From the NCBI GenBank assembly GCA_050180895.1, contig JBFXDS010000004.1:248001-312000 (forward strand): a stretch of 64,000 bases of DNA, written 5' to 3'. A model generated the notes under the pieces. It was not told the DNA's origin. It did no database searches and worked only from the letters and a program-made list of their open reading frames with translations. Below, one piece after another: positions 1-8,545 of this stretch. Source of the DNA: JBGPEQ01 sp050180895 (lineage in GTDB: Bacteria; Pseudomonadota; Alphaproteobacteria; Dongiales; Dongiaceae). The position numbers and the translations under genes were made by a program. Each line of letters opens with the position of its first letter. Position 1 is the first letter of the stretch.

Positions 1-35
1 AACCGCAGACACTCCCAGCTCGCCCGTCTTGAGCT

Positions 36-61
36 TGGTAGGGGCGGTGGGACTCGAACCC
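36..61 (-). other. tRNA 3'-end-like fragment, possible attachment site
   Basis: On the minus strand this stretch reads like the end of a tRNA gene: GGGTTCGAGTCCC (T-arm and loop), then CGCCCCT, a discriminator A and CCA. The rest of a tRNA is not found upstream on that strand, and the outer two T-stem pairs are already mismatched, so this is not a complete tRNA. Short 3' tRNA copies are typical remnants left by integrase-mediated insertion. The adjacent cassette of small unknown genes fits that reading. No intact partner copy was seen in the window, so chance resemblance remains possible. Confidence 0.35.
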
Positions 62-138
62 GACGCTAACAGACTCACTTGCCGCTTGCCTTCCAGTACG
101 CTTGTGGTATCATCTCCAGTACGAGAGGAGGTGATGCG

Positions 139-402
139 ATGACGGAAGAGAAAGCGCGCGAGAACCGACTGCGCCGGATGGCGGAGCGTCGGGGATTGTG
201 CATAGAGAAGTCGAGACGCCGCGACCCCGGCGCGTTGACCTACGGCAGATATTGGCTGCTGCGGGGAAAGGGCAGTGTCCGGGAGATCGTGCGGGACTTG
301 CCCTACGACTACGACAACGACCGCGAATGCACGACAACGCTCGACGAGATTGAGAAGGCTTTCGAGCTGCCCAAGCGTCGGCCGAAGGCCAAATCGAAGT
401 AG
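139..402 (+). CDS. Small hypothetical protein, element-like (87 aa)
   Basis: The product is highly charged and rich in Arg, Lys and Glu, with no membrane segment. It has a basic N-terminal half, a central Tyr/Trp-containing stretch and a basic tail. I do not recognise the family. The ATG at 139 is chosen over an upstream in-frame start at 79 because a strong Shine-Dalgarno AGGAGGTG (126-133) lies just before it. It is the first of four closely packed same-strand genes ending at the terminator near 1,586. Small size and company suggest a phage or integrative-element gene; that is inference. Confidence 0.6.
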   Translation: MTEEKARENRLRRMAERRGLCIEKSRRRDPGALTYGRYWLLRGKGSVREIVRDLPYDYDNDRECTTTLDEIEKAFELPKRRPKAKSK

Positions 403-495
403 GACCGCGCCGGCCGGCTGCCGGCAGAGCGGGCGACGCCGTCGCTATCAACGACGCCGCCGCCCTGACCACCAACCCCTAAACAGGAGGGAATG

Positions 496-1008
496 ATGGC
501 TACCAAGCGTTCTACCACAAAGGCGTTGAAGGCGAAGGCCGTCCGCGCTGTCGCGGAGACCCCCACCCCCTCATCGTGCAGCGTCGGCGATCTGTACGTG
601 AGGTGCCGAGACCTGAGAGGGGCGGTCGAGCGCGTGCGTTCGATGAAGGACCCGAACAGGGGCGAGATTGATCGGCTCGTGATGAACGCCTGCCTAGACC
701 GCACCGAGGCGCTTGAGTTGGATGCGTCTTACATGGATGCCCGCAGCGCGCGCGGCGCGCTGTGGCAGCTTGTCCTGGCATTTGTTCTGGTCCGCCAGAT
801 GGTCCCGGAGGCCGAGGGCAAGAAATTTCGTCGGATCGGACGCCTGTTGCGATCCGTGCAGGACTACATCATCAGGACCGACGCGACCGATGGGGATTTG
901 GAAGTGGGGACGCTGCTATCAGTGCCAGACTGGCGGTGGCTGCTCAATGATATCAAGAAGTATGGTGTTCGCCGTTGCGAGGCGGCTGAGAAAGGCGGTG
1001 CGTCATGA
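496..1008 (+). CDS. Hypothetical protein, element-like (170 aa)
   Basis: I do not recognise the family. The protein has a Lys/Ala-rich N-terminal tail of about 25 residues, which may be disordered or nucleic-acid binding, then a mainly helical body. Tandem ATGs occur at 493 and 496. The SD AGGAGG at 485-490 leaves only 2 nt before the first but 5 nt before the second, so 496 is preferred. The stop overlaps the next start (ATGA at 1005-1008), which implies translational coupling. Function unknown. Confidence 0.6.
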   Translation: MATKRSTTKALKAKAVRAVAETPTPSSCSVGDLYVRCRDLRGAVERVRSMKDPNRGEIDRLVMNACLDRTEALELDASYMDARSARGALWQLVLAFVLVRQMVPEAEGKKFRRIGRLLRSVQDYIIRTDATDGDLEVGTLLSVPDWRWLLNDIKKYGVRRCEAAEKGGAS

Positions 1009-1259
1009 TCGGCGAGAAAAACGCCATGGCGGCGATGGAACTGTACGACATCAGGACGAAGCTCTATGCGCTATCAGAGTGTGTCCATGGCTTCGACCCG
1101 CGCGCCGTCCATGCTGCCAATACGCAGGCTTTCCTGGGGCGCGAGATCGCGGGTTGCGCCGCCGAAGTCCACAGGATCATGAACAGGGTCCTCGGCAGGC
1201 CGGAGGACGCCGACGACGAGGACAACGAGGACGCGGCCGAGGAAGGCGGTGCATCATGA
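1005..1259 (+). CDS. Small hypothetical protein with acidic tail (84 aa)
   Basis: A predicted soluble, mostly helical protein ending in a strongly acidic stretch (Asp/Glu-rich, about residues 66-80). Its ATG overlaps the stop of the preceding gene and its own stop overlaps the start of the following gene (ATGA at 1256-1259), so all three are probably co-translated. No family is recognised. An internal ATG at 1026 is a possible alternative start, but the overlap geometry supports 1005. Confidence 0.55.
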   Translation: MIGEKNAMAAMELYDIRTKLYALSECVHGFDPRAVHAANTQAFLGREIAGCAAEVHRIMNRVLGRPEDADDEDNEDAAEEGGAS

Positions 1260-1528
1260 CCGCCGACATCATCAAGCTTGCCGGCGCAACACGGCGCCAC
1301 CGGAAGCCGAAGCCGCCCGGCGGCGGGCCGGCACCGAAATGGGAGGACGTTCCCCGCATCCTCCGACAAGCCGCCGCTGACATCGAGCGGCAGGGGCTGG
1401 AGAGCTTCAACACCGAAGAAACCGACAGCATCCGCATCGGGGCTTGGAAGGTCCGTGACTCTATCGCGTACGGCGAGAGCAACGTCGACTACTACGGCAG
1501 GCCCTGGACTTCGGTTATCGACCGCTGA
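1256..1528 (+). CDS. Small hypothetical protein, last gene of the cassette (90 aa)
   Basis: The N-terminal third is rich in basic residues, Pro and Gly. The C-terminal half carries several aromatic residues (Tyr/Trp, including a DYYGRPW segment) and looks folded. Its ATG overlaps the upstream stop by 4 nt. A rho-independent terminator follows about 30 nt after the stop. The open frame can be read much further upstream, but that part lies over the preceding two genes and is a frame shadow. No function can be assigned. Confidence 0.55.
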   Translation: MTADIIKLAGATRRHRKPKPPGGGPAPKWEDVPRILRQAAADIERQGLESFNTEETDSIRIGAWKVRDSIAYGESNVDYYGRPWTSVIDR

Positions 1529-1558
1529 CCACCGGGCCGGCGCCCGCACCGCCTGCAC

Positions 1559-1587
1559 AGCCCCGCCCTCACCGGCGGGGCTTTTTG
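1559..1587 (+). terminator. Rho-independent terminator of the small-gene cassette
   Basis: A perfect 9-bp stem (AGCCCCGCC pairing with GGCGGGGCT) closes a 6-nt loop and runs into a T-rich tract. It lies 30 nt after the last small gene and separates the cassette from the host-like genes that follow. Confidence 0.85.
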
Positions 1588-1688
1588 TTACCAATGGCGC
1601 TACCATTTCCCGAACCGGCCGAAGCTTCGGACGCCGAACTAACCGCTAAAACATTGAACTTACGGCGCTATTTTCCCCGCGGCGCAGG

Positions 1689-2198
1689 TCAATGTTTCGG
1701 ATATTTGATCGAGAGGATCTCGAGCCCGAGGTCGCCGGTAGGACGCTTCCAGACGACGGTGTCGCCGACGGCGGCCCCAGTCAGCGTCTTGGCGAGCGGC
1801 GAGACCCAGCTGATGCGGCCGTGCTTGGGGTCGGCCTCGTCCTCGCCGACGATGCGGTATTTGCGTTTCTCGTCGTTGTCGTCGACTGTCTCGACGACGG
1901 CGCCGAAGCCGACGCGGTCCGCCGGCTGGCTGTCGGGATCGATCAGGACCGCGCGCTCGATGCGCTCCTGGAAATAGCGGATATCGCGCTCGATCGTCTT
2001 GAGATGCTCCTTGTCCAGCATCTCCGGCTCGCCGTTCTCGGTCAGTTGGCGGCGTTCCTCCTGGAGCTTGGCCAGTTGGTCCTGCAGGGCCTTCAGGCCG
2101 GAGGCGGTGACGTAGTTCGGGTGCGGACTCTGGGGCCGTTCCGGCAGTTCGTCGCCGGGCTGCTCCCCGTCCTGTTCTTTTACAAATGCGCGACTCAT
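1689..2198 (-). CDS. GreA/GreB-family transcript cleavage/elongation factor
   Basis: 169 residues with the two-part Gre layout. Residues about 30-100 form an antiparallel coiled coil (ASGLKALQDQLAKLQEERRQ and onwards), which in the family reaches the RNA polymerase active site. Residues about 100-169 form the FKBP-like domain, with YRIVGEDEAD, ISWVSPLAKTL and a C-terminal strand pair. Gre factors rescue backtracked RNA polymerase by stimulating transcript cleavage. The ATG at 2198 has a GGGAGAG sequence upstream; the open frame runs further back, but only over the divergent lactonase gene. An N-terminal extension of about 28 polar residues precedes the coiled coil. It is closer to the GreB-like branch than to a housekeeping GreA, but this is not certain. 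Confidence 0.85.
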   Translation of the reverse strand: MSRAFVKEQDGEQPGDELPERPQSPHPNYVTASGLKALQDQLAKLQEERRQLTENGEPEMLDKEHLKTIERDIRYFQERIERAVLIDPDSQPADRVGFGAVVETVDDNDEKRKYRIVGEDEADPKHGRISWVSPLAKTLTGAAVGDTVVWKRPTGDLGLEILSIKYPKH

Positions 2199-2324
2199 GT
2201 CCGCTCTCCCTCGATTGGGATGGCCTTTCAGCATAAGTCCGGACGGCAATAGGATTCCAGGTGATTGTTGCGGAGGCTCGGATCGGCTTAGATCGCTGCC
2301 GGACCGGTCGAAAGGATACCGCGA

Positions 2325-3224
2325 ATGGCAGCCGCTGATGTTAGCGCCACTGGCGTTAGTTGTGCATTCGAGATCCGCAGCAACCTGGGCGAAGGTCCCG
2401 TGTGGCACGCCGGGGAACAGAAGCTGTATTGGCTCGACCTCCTGCGACCGGCCGTCTACCGGTTCGATCCGAAAAACGGTGAAAACGAGCAACTGGCTGC
2501 CGATATAGGAAACTACATCGGCGGCCTGGTGTTCCGTGGCCGTGGGGGATGGATCGTGGTCAAGGAGGACGGCATATCGGCGGTCGACGGCGCGAGCGGC
2601 CGCCGCCAAGTGCTGCTGCACCCCGAGACCGACCTGCCCGGCAACTGGTTCAACGACTGCAAGTGCGACCGGCAGGGCCGGCTGTGGACAGGCAGCGCCG
2701 ATCGCGGCGAGAAGGACCCGAGCGGAAATCTCTACGTCATCGGCGCCGACCTGCGGGCAATGCGGGTGGACAGCGGGATCATCTGCGCCAACGGGCCTGC
2801 CTTCAGCCCGGACGGCAGGGTCTGTTACTTTGCCGACAGCTATGCCCGGCAGATTTTCCGGTACGACGTCGACCCGGCCACGGGACAAGCAGGACCACGC
2901 CGCATCTTCGCAACCGTGCCGGAAGACGCCGGCTTCCCCGACGGCATGACGGTCGACGCCGAGGGGTTCCTGTGGAATGCCCATTGGGACGGCTGGCGGG
3001 TTACCCGCTACGACCCCGATGGCCGGATCGACCGCGTCGTCACCCTGCCCGTGCCGCGGCCGACGGCGCCCGGCTTCGGCGGCGGCGACCTCGGGACGCT
3101 CTACATCACCAGCGCCTCCGGCGGCCTCAGCGACTCGCAGCTGAAGGAGGCGCCGCTCTCCGGCAGCCTGTTCGCCTGCGAACCGGGCGTGCGCGGACTG
3201 CCGGAACCGATGTTCGCGGGTTAG
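2325..3224 (+). CDS. SMP-30/gluconolactonase family lactonase
   Basis: 299 residues of the six-bladed beta-propeller family that hydrolyses sugar-acid lactones. Visible signatures are LGEGPVW near the N-terminus (Glu metal ligand), a NDCKCD stretch where NDGKCD is usual, NGPAFSPDG (Asn ligand), FPDGMTVDAEGFLWNAHW (Asp ligand), and the closing LYITSA blade. The start has AAAGGA about 8 nt upstream. The next gene, an FAD oxidoreductase, begins 8 nt after the stop, so the two form an operon. The exact lactone is not predictable; gluconolactonase and related sugar lactonases share this signature. Confidence 0.9.
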   Translation: MAAADVSATGVSCAFEIRSNLGEGPVWHAGEQKLYWLDLLRPAVYRFDPKNGENEQLAADIGNYIGGLVFRGRGGWIVVKEDGISAVDGASGRRQVLLHPETDLPGNWFNDCKCDRQGRLWTGSADRGEKDPSGNLYVIGADLRAMRVDSGIICANGPAFSPDGRVCYFADSYARQIFRYDVDPATGQAGPRRIFATVPEDAGFPDGMTVDAEGFLWNAHWDGWRVTRYDPDGRIDRVVTLPVPRPTAPGFGGGDLGTLYITSASGGLSDSQLKEAPLSGSLFACEPGVRGLPEPMFAG

Positions 3225-3232
3225 CCGACGCC

Positions 3233-4408
3233 ATGCCGCGGTTCGACGTGGTCATCATCGGCGGCGGCGTGATCGGCAGCGCCATCGCCTATTTCCTCGC
3301 CGGCCCGGTCGGCTTCAAGGGATCGATCGCGGTGGTCGAGAAGGATCCGACATACGAAACGGCGGCGACGCCGCGCTCGGCCGGCGGCGTGCGCCAGCAG
3401 TTCTCCACGCCCGAGAACATCCAGATGTCGGCGTTCGGCGCCGCCTTCATCAAATCGGTCGGCGAGCATCTCAGCGTGGAGGGCGAGACCGCCGAGGTGC
3501 CGTTCACGGAATGGGGTTATCTGTTCCTGGCGACGGACTCGGGACTCGATACATTGCGCGGCAACCACACGACGCAGACCTCGCTCGGCGCCAAGGTGGC
3601 GCTGCTGACGCCGTCGGAACTGACGGCGCGGTTTCCTTGGCTGAACGTCGAAGATCTGGTCGGCGGCTGCTATGGGCTGGCGGACGAAGGCTGGACCGAC
3701 CCGTACGGCTTGCTGCAGGCCTTCCGCCGTAAGGCTCGCGCGCTCGGTGTGACCTATCTCACAGACGAAGCGGTCGGGATCGAGCGCGCCGACCATCGCG
3801 TCGCAGGCGTGACCTTGCGCGACGGCGGCCGCCTCGGCTGCGGCGCCGTCGTCAATGCCGCCGGCTACCACGCGCACAAGCTCGCCGCCGCCGCCGGCAT
3901 CGATCTCCCGGTGCGGCCGCGCAAGCGCATCGTCTATGTCTTCGACTGCCGCAACGGGCCGGAGCAAGCGCCGCTGATCGTCGACCCGACCGGCGTCTGG
4001 TGCCGGCCGGAGGGCGCCGGCTTCATCGGCGGCATCTCGCCGGCCGAACCCGACGATCCCGATACCATCGACCTCGAGATCGACTACCGCTGGTACGAGG
4101 AGGTCGTCTGGCCGACCCTGGCGCATCGGATCCCGGCTTTCGAAGCGATCAAGCTGGTACGCGCCTGGGCGGGGCACTACGACTACAACACGCTCGATCA
4201 GAACGCCATCCTGGGTCCGCATCCGGAGCTCAAGAACTTCTATTTCGCCAACGGCTTCAGCGGGCACGGCCTGCAGCAATCGCCGGCCGTCGGCCGCGCC
4301 ATCGCCGAGCTGATCGTGCATGGCGGCTACCGCAGCATCGATCTCGGCCGCTTCGGCTACGAGCGCGTGCTGCGGCAGGCGCCGTTGTTCGAGATCAACG
4401 TGGTCTGA
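3233..4408 (+). CDS. FAD-dependent oxidoreductase, DAO family
   Basis: 391 residues with an N-terminal dinucleotide-binding motif (VVIIGGGVIGSAIAYF), a TPRSAGGVRQQFS stretch typical of the sarcosine/dimethylglycine/FOXRED1-like branch, and a C-terminal FAD-contacting segment (NFYFANGFSGHGLQQSPAVG). Members oxidise N-methyl or D-amino groups and pass electrons to O2 or a quinone. It lies directly downstream of the lactonase with an 8-nt gap, so co-expression is likely. Convergent with the MuiA-like gene, with only 6 nt between stops. The substrate cannot be named. Confidence 0.85.
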   Translation: MPRFDVVIIGGGVIGSAIAYFLAGPVGFKGSIAVVEKDPTYETAATPRSAGGVRQQFSTPENIQMSAFGAAFIKSVGEHLSVEGETAEVPFTEWGYLFLATDSGLDTLRGNHTTQTSLGAKVALLTPSELTARFPWLNVEDLVGGCYGLADEGWTDPYGLLQAFRRKARALGVTYLTDEAVGIERADHRVAGVTLRDGGRLGCGAVVNAAGYHAHKLAAAAGIDLPVRPRKRIVYVFDCRNGPEQAPLIVDPTGVWCRPEGAGFIGGISPAEPDDPDTIDLEIDYRWYEEVVWPTLAHRIPAFEAIKLVRAWAGHYDYNTLDQNAILGPHPELKNFYFANGFSGHGLQQSPAVGRAIAELIVHGGYRSIDLGRFGYERVLRQAPLFEINVV

Positions 4409-4414
4409 TTCCTC

Positions 4415-6076
4415 CTACATTCCCGCGACGATCATGCCCTCGGGATATGTGACGGCGTAGCCGAAATCGATCACGCGCTCCTCGGCCGGCTTGAATTCGT
4501 AGGTCCAGGCGAGGACACCCTTGTGGTCTTGCCAGTCCTCGGTCGTCGGCTTGGTCGTGCCGCCGAGCGTGTCCACGTCGATGCGCTCGTCCTGGGAGAC
4601 CGGCAGGGCATCGAGCACCGTGATCTCCATCGGCCGGGCGTGATGGTTGGCGACCTCGACGCGATAGCGGCGCTCGATGCGGCTGCTCTCGGTGAACAGG
4701 CCGCCGGTCGACTGCTCACCCGTCGCGAGCCGGTATTCGATGCGCACCTTGTCGTCGACGCCGAAGCCGAACTGCTCCTCCTCCTGCGGGCGCAGCATGT
4801 CCATGACGTCCGTGCCGACGAAGGCGCCGTCGCGGAACACAGAGACCTGGCCGGGCAGCAGCGGCTCGACACCGTTGTAGGTGACGGTGGCGTAGAGGTG
4901 GGCGAACGGCGTCCGCTTCGGCACCGCGCGCACGGCGAGCGCGGCCGACAGCTCATGGGTGGCGATGGCGAATTTGTGCGGCGCGGCGTCCGACGGGACC
5001 GTGGCACTGCCGGGGATGCGGTATTCTGCGGCAAACTCGCTGGCAACGAGTCGGGCGTTCATCTGGGCGAGCTTGTCCTTCCCGTCGCGCGACTCGTCCA
5101 TGTCGGCCATGTTCTGCGGCTCGGCGCTCGGCGCAGGCGCTTCGAGCGCGCCGCCGAGGGCGCCATAGTCCGCTCTCTTGCGCTCCAGCTCCGCAATCTG
5201 AACGAACCACGTCGCCATCTCCGGCAGCACGGCGCCGACGGCAGGCTGCGCCGTCGACAGCGTGAGCGCGACGCCGCTCCAGTCCTCGCCCGTCCGCTGC
5301 CGCACCTGACCGAGTTGCGCCAGGCTGACGCGACCGGCCTCGCTGTCGAGGCGGGCGTCGTAGAGCGGCTGCCAGGTGGCGTCGGGCAGCTGGTAGCTGA
5401 GGCGCAGCGTCGCGTTTCCGGCGACCGCGGCTTCCAGGTTGATGCGGGCGACGACCGTGGCGGTACGGCCGGTGTGGATCTGCCCCAGCTCCTGCTGCAG
5501 CCTGGCGATCTTCGCGTCGATGTCGCGCATCTCGATCTCGGCCACGCGCATGCCGCTGCGCGCCTCGGCCGCGCCGCCGCTGAGGGCCGTCCACGCCGCC
5601 TGCCACTTCGCCGGGTCCATGGCGCCGCGGACGATCTCCTCGTTGGCGGTCGTCGGCATGTCGCGGCCGATGGTGGCGATGAAGTCGAGCTGGACCTGCA
5701 GCGCGGCGATGCGGTCGGCGGCGGCGTTGCGGCGGTCCTGCAGCGCCTCGATCTCTTCCTGCAGGCGCCGCTCCAGCGCGCTGACCGCGGCCTCCTCATA
5801 GAGGGACTTGGTCTCCACCGAGCCGATGACGATGTCCTTGCCGCCGTCGCCGCTCACCCGCACGGAGTCCGGGAACAGGCTGGCGGGGAGATCGTGGATG
5901 ACGAGGGTCGTGGCGCCGGCAGGCAACGCGGCCTCGATCACCCGCGTCACTTCGGCGCGATCGGGAAAGACCGTGACCGCCCTGATCGGCGCGGTGGCCG
6001 GCAGGTCGGCGGCGAACAACGAGCCGCAGGGAACCAGGATGGTGAACAGGGACAGCATACCCATGCGGGTCAACAT
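4415..6076 (-). CDS. MuiA-like (DUF4140/DUF4139) exported protein
   Basis: 553 residues. Residues 1-22 form a signal peptide ending near SLFA-AD, so the protein is probably periplasmic or outer-membrane associated. The N-terminal domain (VTVFPDRAEVTRV) matches the DUF4140 type. It is followed by a coiled coil (about residues 90-135), a beta-rich DUF4139-type domain (YQLPDATWQPLYDARL; RTGEDWSGVALTLSTAQP) and a closing DFGYAVTYPEG. Members are annotated as mucoidy inhibitor A-like, but the mechanism is poorly known. ATG 6076 is chosen because GGAGAA lies 7 nt upstream and it gives a clean signal peptide; the frame extends further only as a shadow of the divergent ACT gene. Confidence 0.85.
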   Translation of the reverse strand: MLTRMGMLSLFTILVPCGSLFAADLPATAPIRAVTVFPDRAEVTRVIEAALPAGATTLVIHDLPASLFPDSVRVSGDGGKDIVIGSVETKSLYEEAAVSALERRLQEEIEALQDRRNAAADRIAALQVQLDFIATIGRDMPTTANEEIVRGAMDPAKWQAAWTALSGGAAEARSGMRVAEIEMRDIDAKIARLQQELGQIHTGRTATVVARINLEAAVAGNATLRLSYQLPDATWQPLYDARLDSEAGRVSLAQLGQVRQRTGEDWSGVALTLSTAQPAVGAVLPEMATWFVQIAELERKRADYGALGGALEAPAPSAEPQNMADMDESRDGKDKLAQMNARLVASEFAAEYRIPGSATVPSDAAPHKFAIATHELSAALAVRAVPKRTPFAHLYATVTYNGVEPLLPGQVSVFRDGAFVGTDVMDMLRPQEEEQFGFGVDDKVRIEYRLATGEQSTGGLFTESSRIERRYRVEVANHHARPMEITVLDALPVSQDERIDVDTLGGTTKPTTEDWQDHKGVLAWTYEFKPAEERVIDFGYAVTYPEGMIVAGM

Positions 6077-6313
6077 GGCATTTCTCCGATTGTGGACCGG
6101 GGCGCCGGGCGCGCCCCCAAACCTGATTGCCGGCGAAAAATGGCGAAAATGCCGTGGGCGGAAGAAATACCGCGTGGTTAACGGCGCAGGATGCGTTCCT
6201 AGCGAAGGACGCATCCCATCCACCGGCAGCCGCCGCTCCACACAACGGGCACCGGGTTGTCTTTGGCGGCGATTGCTCCATGATGCGGAGAGCGAAACGA
6301 CGTGGGAGCCGCC

Positions 6314-6841
6314 ATGTCCCGAACCGCGCTCATCTCCATTCTGTGCGAGGACCGCACCGGGCTGATCGCCGCCATCACGGGTCGGCTGTTCGACCTCGGC
6401 GCCAATCTCGGCGACACGACCTTCGCGGTACTCGGCGCCGGCGCCGAGTTCACCAGCGTGTGCGAGCTTCCCGAAGGCGTCTCGCTCAGCCAAGTGGAGG
6501 ACGAGCTGCGCCGCCTGCCGGAGCTGCGCGGCGCCAAGCTGTCGGTCAGCCCATTCTCCTACGAGCCGACGCACGGGCCGACGGCCCAGATCACCCATCG
6601 CATCGAGATCGTCGGCCCGGATAGTCCGGGCCTCATCGCGCGGCTGTCGGAAGCCTTCGTCGGCTACGGCGCCAACATCGTGCGGCTCAACTCCAAGCGC
6701 ATCGCCGGCCGCGGCGGCGTCGACTACGCGACGCGCATCGCCGTCTCGATCCCGTCGGGCAAGGAACAAGTGTGCCTCGCCACCGTCGGCAACACGGCGG
6801 CGGAGCTGAAGCTGACCTGCCGCTGGGACAAGGCGGGCTAG
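6314..6841 (+). CDS. Double ACT-domain protein, GcvR-like regulator
   Basis: 175 residues consisting of two ACT modules, about residues 3-78 (ISILCEDRTGLIAAITGRLF) and 92-170 (RIEIVGPDSPGLIARLSEAF). ACT pairs bind amino acids; the GcvR family represses the glycine cleavage operon through protein-protein contact instead of DNA binding. The GTG at 6302 is in frame, but GGGAG lies 6 nt before the ATG at 6314, so the latter is chosen. The gene ends 7 nt before the convergent PadR-like gene. No gcv gene is nearby, so the regulatory target is unknown. Confidence 0.8.
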   Translation: MSRTALISILCEDRTGLIAAITGRLFDLGANLGDTTFAVLGAGAEFTSVCELPEGVSLSQVEDELRRLPELRGAKLSVSPFSYEPTHGPTAQITHRIEIVGPDSPGLIARLSEAFVGYGANIVRLNSKRIAGRGGVDYATRIAVSIPSGKEQVCLATVGNTAAELKLTCRWDKAG

Positions 6842-6848
6842 GGTAAGG

Positions 6849-7490
6849 CTAGCCGCCGTCGGCGGCCGTCAGGCCGGTCAGCCAGCGGAGATCGTCGCGC
6901 AGGCGCGAAGCCTGCCGTTCCAGCCATTGGTGGGCGTAGACGCTGGTCGAGCGGCAATGCCGGGCCGCCTGCTCCGCCGTATCGAGGGCGGACTGCAGAT
7001 CGCGGCGCAGCTCCTCGATCGCCTCCGGACGGTCGGCCGCGGCAAGCACGTCGAGCATGCACACCTTCAGCATGAAGACGAGGTCGCGATGCGCGGCGCC
7101 CGGCGGCGGTCCAGGCATCCGCAGCAGCGCCCGGGCATGGCGGACGCCGGCGGCGGAGCGGCGGACGAGGGCGCGGCCGGGCTCGCGGACCGTGATGACC
7201 ACGAGGCCGCGGCGCGCCAGATCCTGCAAGCGCCCCTCGACGACATCCAGCGTCGGTTGCACGGGCGGCGCCATGATCCGCCGCACCAGATCGGAGACGC
7301 GATCGAGCGTCAGCGCCCGTGCCATGACGATGCCGAGCAGCGCCAGCTCGAGCGCCTGTTCCGTGCTCAGGGGGACGAGTGCGCGCGACCGCGCCGCCGC
7401 CGAATTGGCGGCGCCGATCCAGACGACGTCGGCGGCGTCATGCACCAAGACGGCCGGCAGCCGGGTTCCGGAGACGACGCGGCGCGGCAT
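6849..7490 (-). CDS. PadR-like winged-helix protein (tentative)
   Basis: 213 residues. About residues 42-95 fit a winged helix in PadR style (LELALLGIVMARALTLDRVS followed by LQDLARRGLVVITV as recognition helix and wing). The C-terminal half is long and helical (LVFMLKVCMLDVLAAADRPE; W-containing final helices), like the PadR dimerisation tail. The ATG starts 1 nt after the stop of the upstream 330-residue gene, so translation is probably coupled, and both lie behind the Fur-type box at 8,546-8,576. The assignment rests on pattern only; any winged-helix protein, or an unrelated helical protein, remains possible. Confidence 0.5.
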   Translation of the reverse strand: MPRRVVSGTRLPAVLVHDAADVVWIGAANSAAARSRALVPLSTEQALELALLGIVMARALTLDRVSDLVRRIMAPPVQPTLDVVEGRLQDLARRGLVVITVREPGRALVRRSAAGVRHARALLRMPGPPPGAAHRDLVFMLKVCMLDVLAAADRPEAIEELRRDLQSALDTAEQAARHCRSTSVYAHQWLERQASRLRDDLRWLTGLTAADGG

Positions 7491-7491
7491 C

Positions 7492-8484
7492 TCAGTGCAG
7501 CACCCGCTTGTCCGGCTCGACAAGATGCGGCGGCGGCGCCGACAGCTGTTCGAGGGCGGCGAAGTCCCAGGCGCGCCAGGGCAGCACCACCGCGGCGCTG
7601 GCCAATTCCACCCCGGCGCACATGACGGCATCGATGGTCAGGCGGACGGCCGCCGGCGGCAGCCAGCCCTGCAACAGCTCGGACACGCCGGCGCGCAGGT
7701 TGCGCTGGGCGCAGGCAATAGCGTGAATCATGCGCGCTTCGTCCGGCGAGAGATTGGGGCAGCGCCGACAGCGCACGTCGATGGCGCGGATGGCGGCGAC
7801 GGAGGAGTTGTAGAGAATGCCGTGCAGGCTCGGCGTCGCGCCGGCGGCGCCATGGGCCGACAGATGCTCGAGCAGGTCGTGGCCGCCGCAGCGGCTTTCC
7901 TTGGCGCAGGCCACCCAGATGCGGATGCCCTGCAGGAGCATGGTCTCGTCCGGTGTAAGCCCGGCCGTGCGCTCGACCGACGGCAGCGTGCCCTCGGCCC
8001 GGTGCGGCGCACGTCCCAACGACGCCAGCATGGCGGCGGATTCGCGGCCGGTCAGCCGCTGGCCGGCCTGGGCGAGGCAGGCGGCGAAGTCGAAGGCGGC
8101 GCGCACCAGGGCCGGCCCGCCCTCCCGGGTGACCAGCCAGGCGGCGACGGCCTCGGCGGTGGCTTCGTCGCCGATCTGCGCCGCCATGACGAGACGCAGG
8201 ACACAGCTCTCCGTCGGCGAGAGATGCAGGCGGTCCATGCGGGCCGGCGGCGTCTGCCGGCGGCAATGCCGCTCGATCGTCCCGATAAGCTGGCCGAAGG
8301 CCGACAGCGCCGCCTCGACCTCGGCCAGGCCGAAGACGTGGCGGTAGGTCGCGGCCAGCAGCTCCAGCCTGCCCTCGCCCGCGCGGTAGCGGCGCAGGCT
8401 CCAGACGACGATCTGCTCGGGCAGCGACAGATCGAGGGCGGATCTCATGCCGGAGAAGTCGTCTTCGAGCTCGCTGAGCGCCAC
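7492..8484 (-). CDS. Unknown 330-residue protein behind a Fur-type box
   Basis: I do not recognise this family. The protein is mostly helical with no signal peptide or convincing membrane segment, so probably cytoplasmic. Cysteines cluster as ACAKESRCGG and RCRRCPNLSPDE, followed by HAIACAQR, which could bind a metal or heme; that is inference. The GTG start at 8484 is well supported: AAAGGAGG lies 6 nt upstream. A near-perfect Fur-type palindrome lies 62-92 nt upstream and can serve only this gene and the coupled PadR-like gene. Iron, manganese or heme responsiveness is therefore the best lead. Confidence 0.65.
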   Translation of the reverse strand: MALSELEDDFSGMRSALDLSLPEQIVVWSLRRYRAGEGRLELLAATYRHVFGLAEVEAALSAFGQLIGTIERHCRRQTPPARMDRLHLSPTESCVLRLVMAAQIGDEATAEAVAAWLVTREGGPALVRAAFDFAACLAQAGQRLTGRESAAMLASLGRAPHRAEGTLPSVERTAGLTPDETMLLQGIRIWVACAKESRCGGHDLLEHLSAHGAAGATPSLHGILYNSSVAAIRAIDVRCRRCPNLSPDEARMIHAIACAQRNLRAGVSELLQGWLPPAAVRLTIDAVMCAGVELASAAVVLPWRAWDFAALEQLSAPPPHLVEPDKRVLH

Positions 8485-8545
8485 GTCGGGCCTCCTTTCG
8501 CCTTGCTCGCCGATCCCGGCCGCGCGGCGGGGATACCGGCTTAAC

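Noticed and set aside
36..125. A complete tRNA gene on the minus strand
   Set aside because: No acceptor partner for CGCCCCT and no D or anticodon arm is found upstream; the T-stem is only partly paired.
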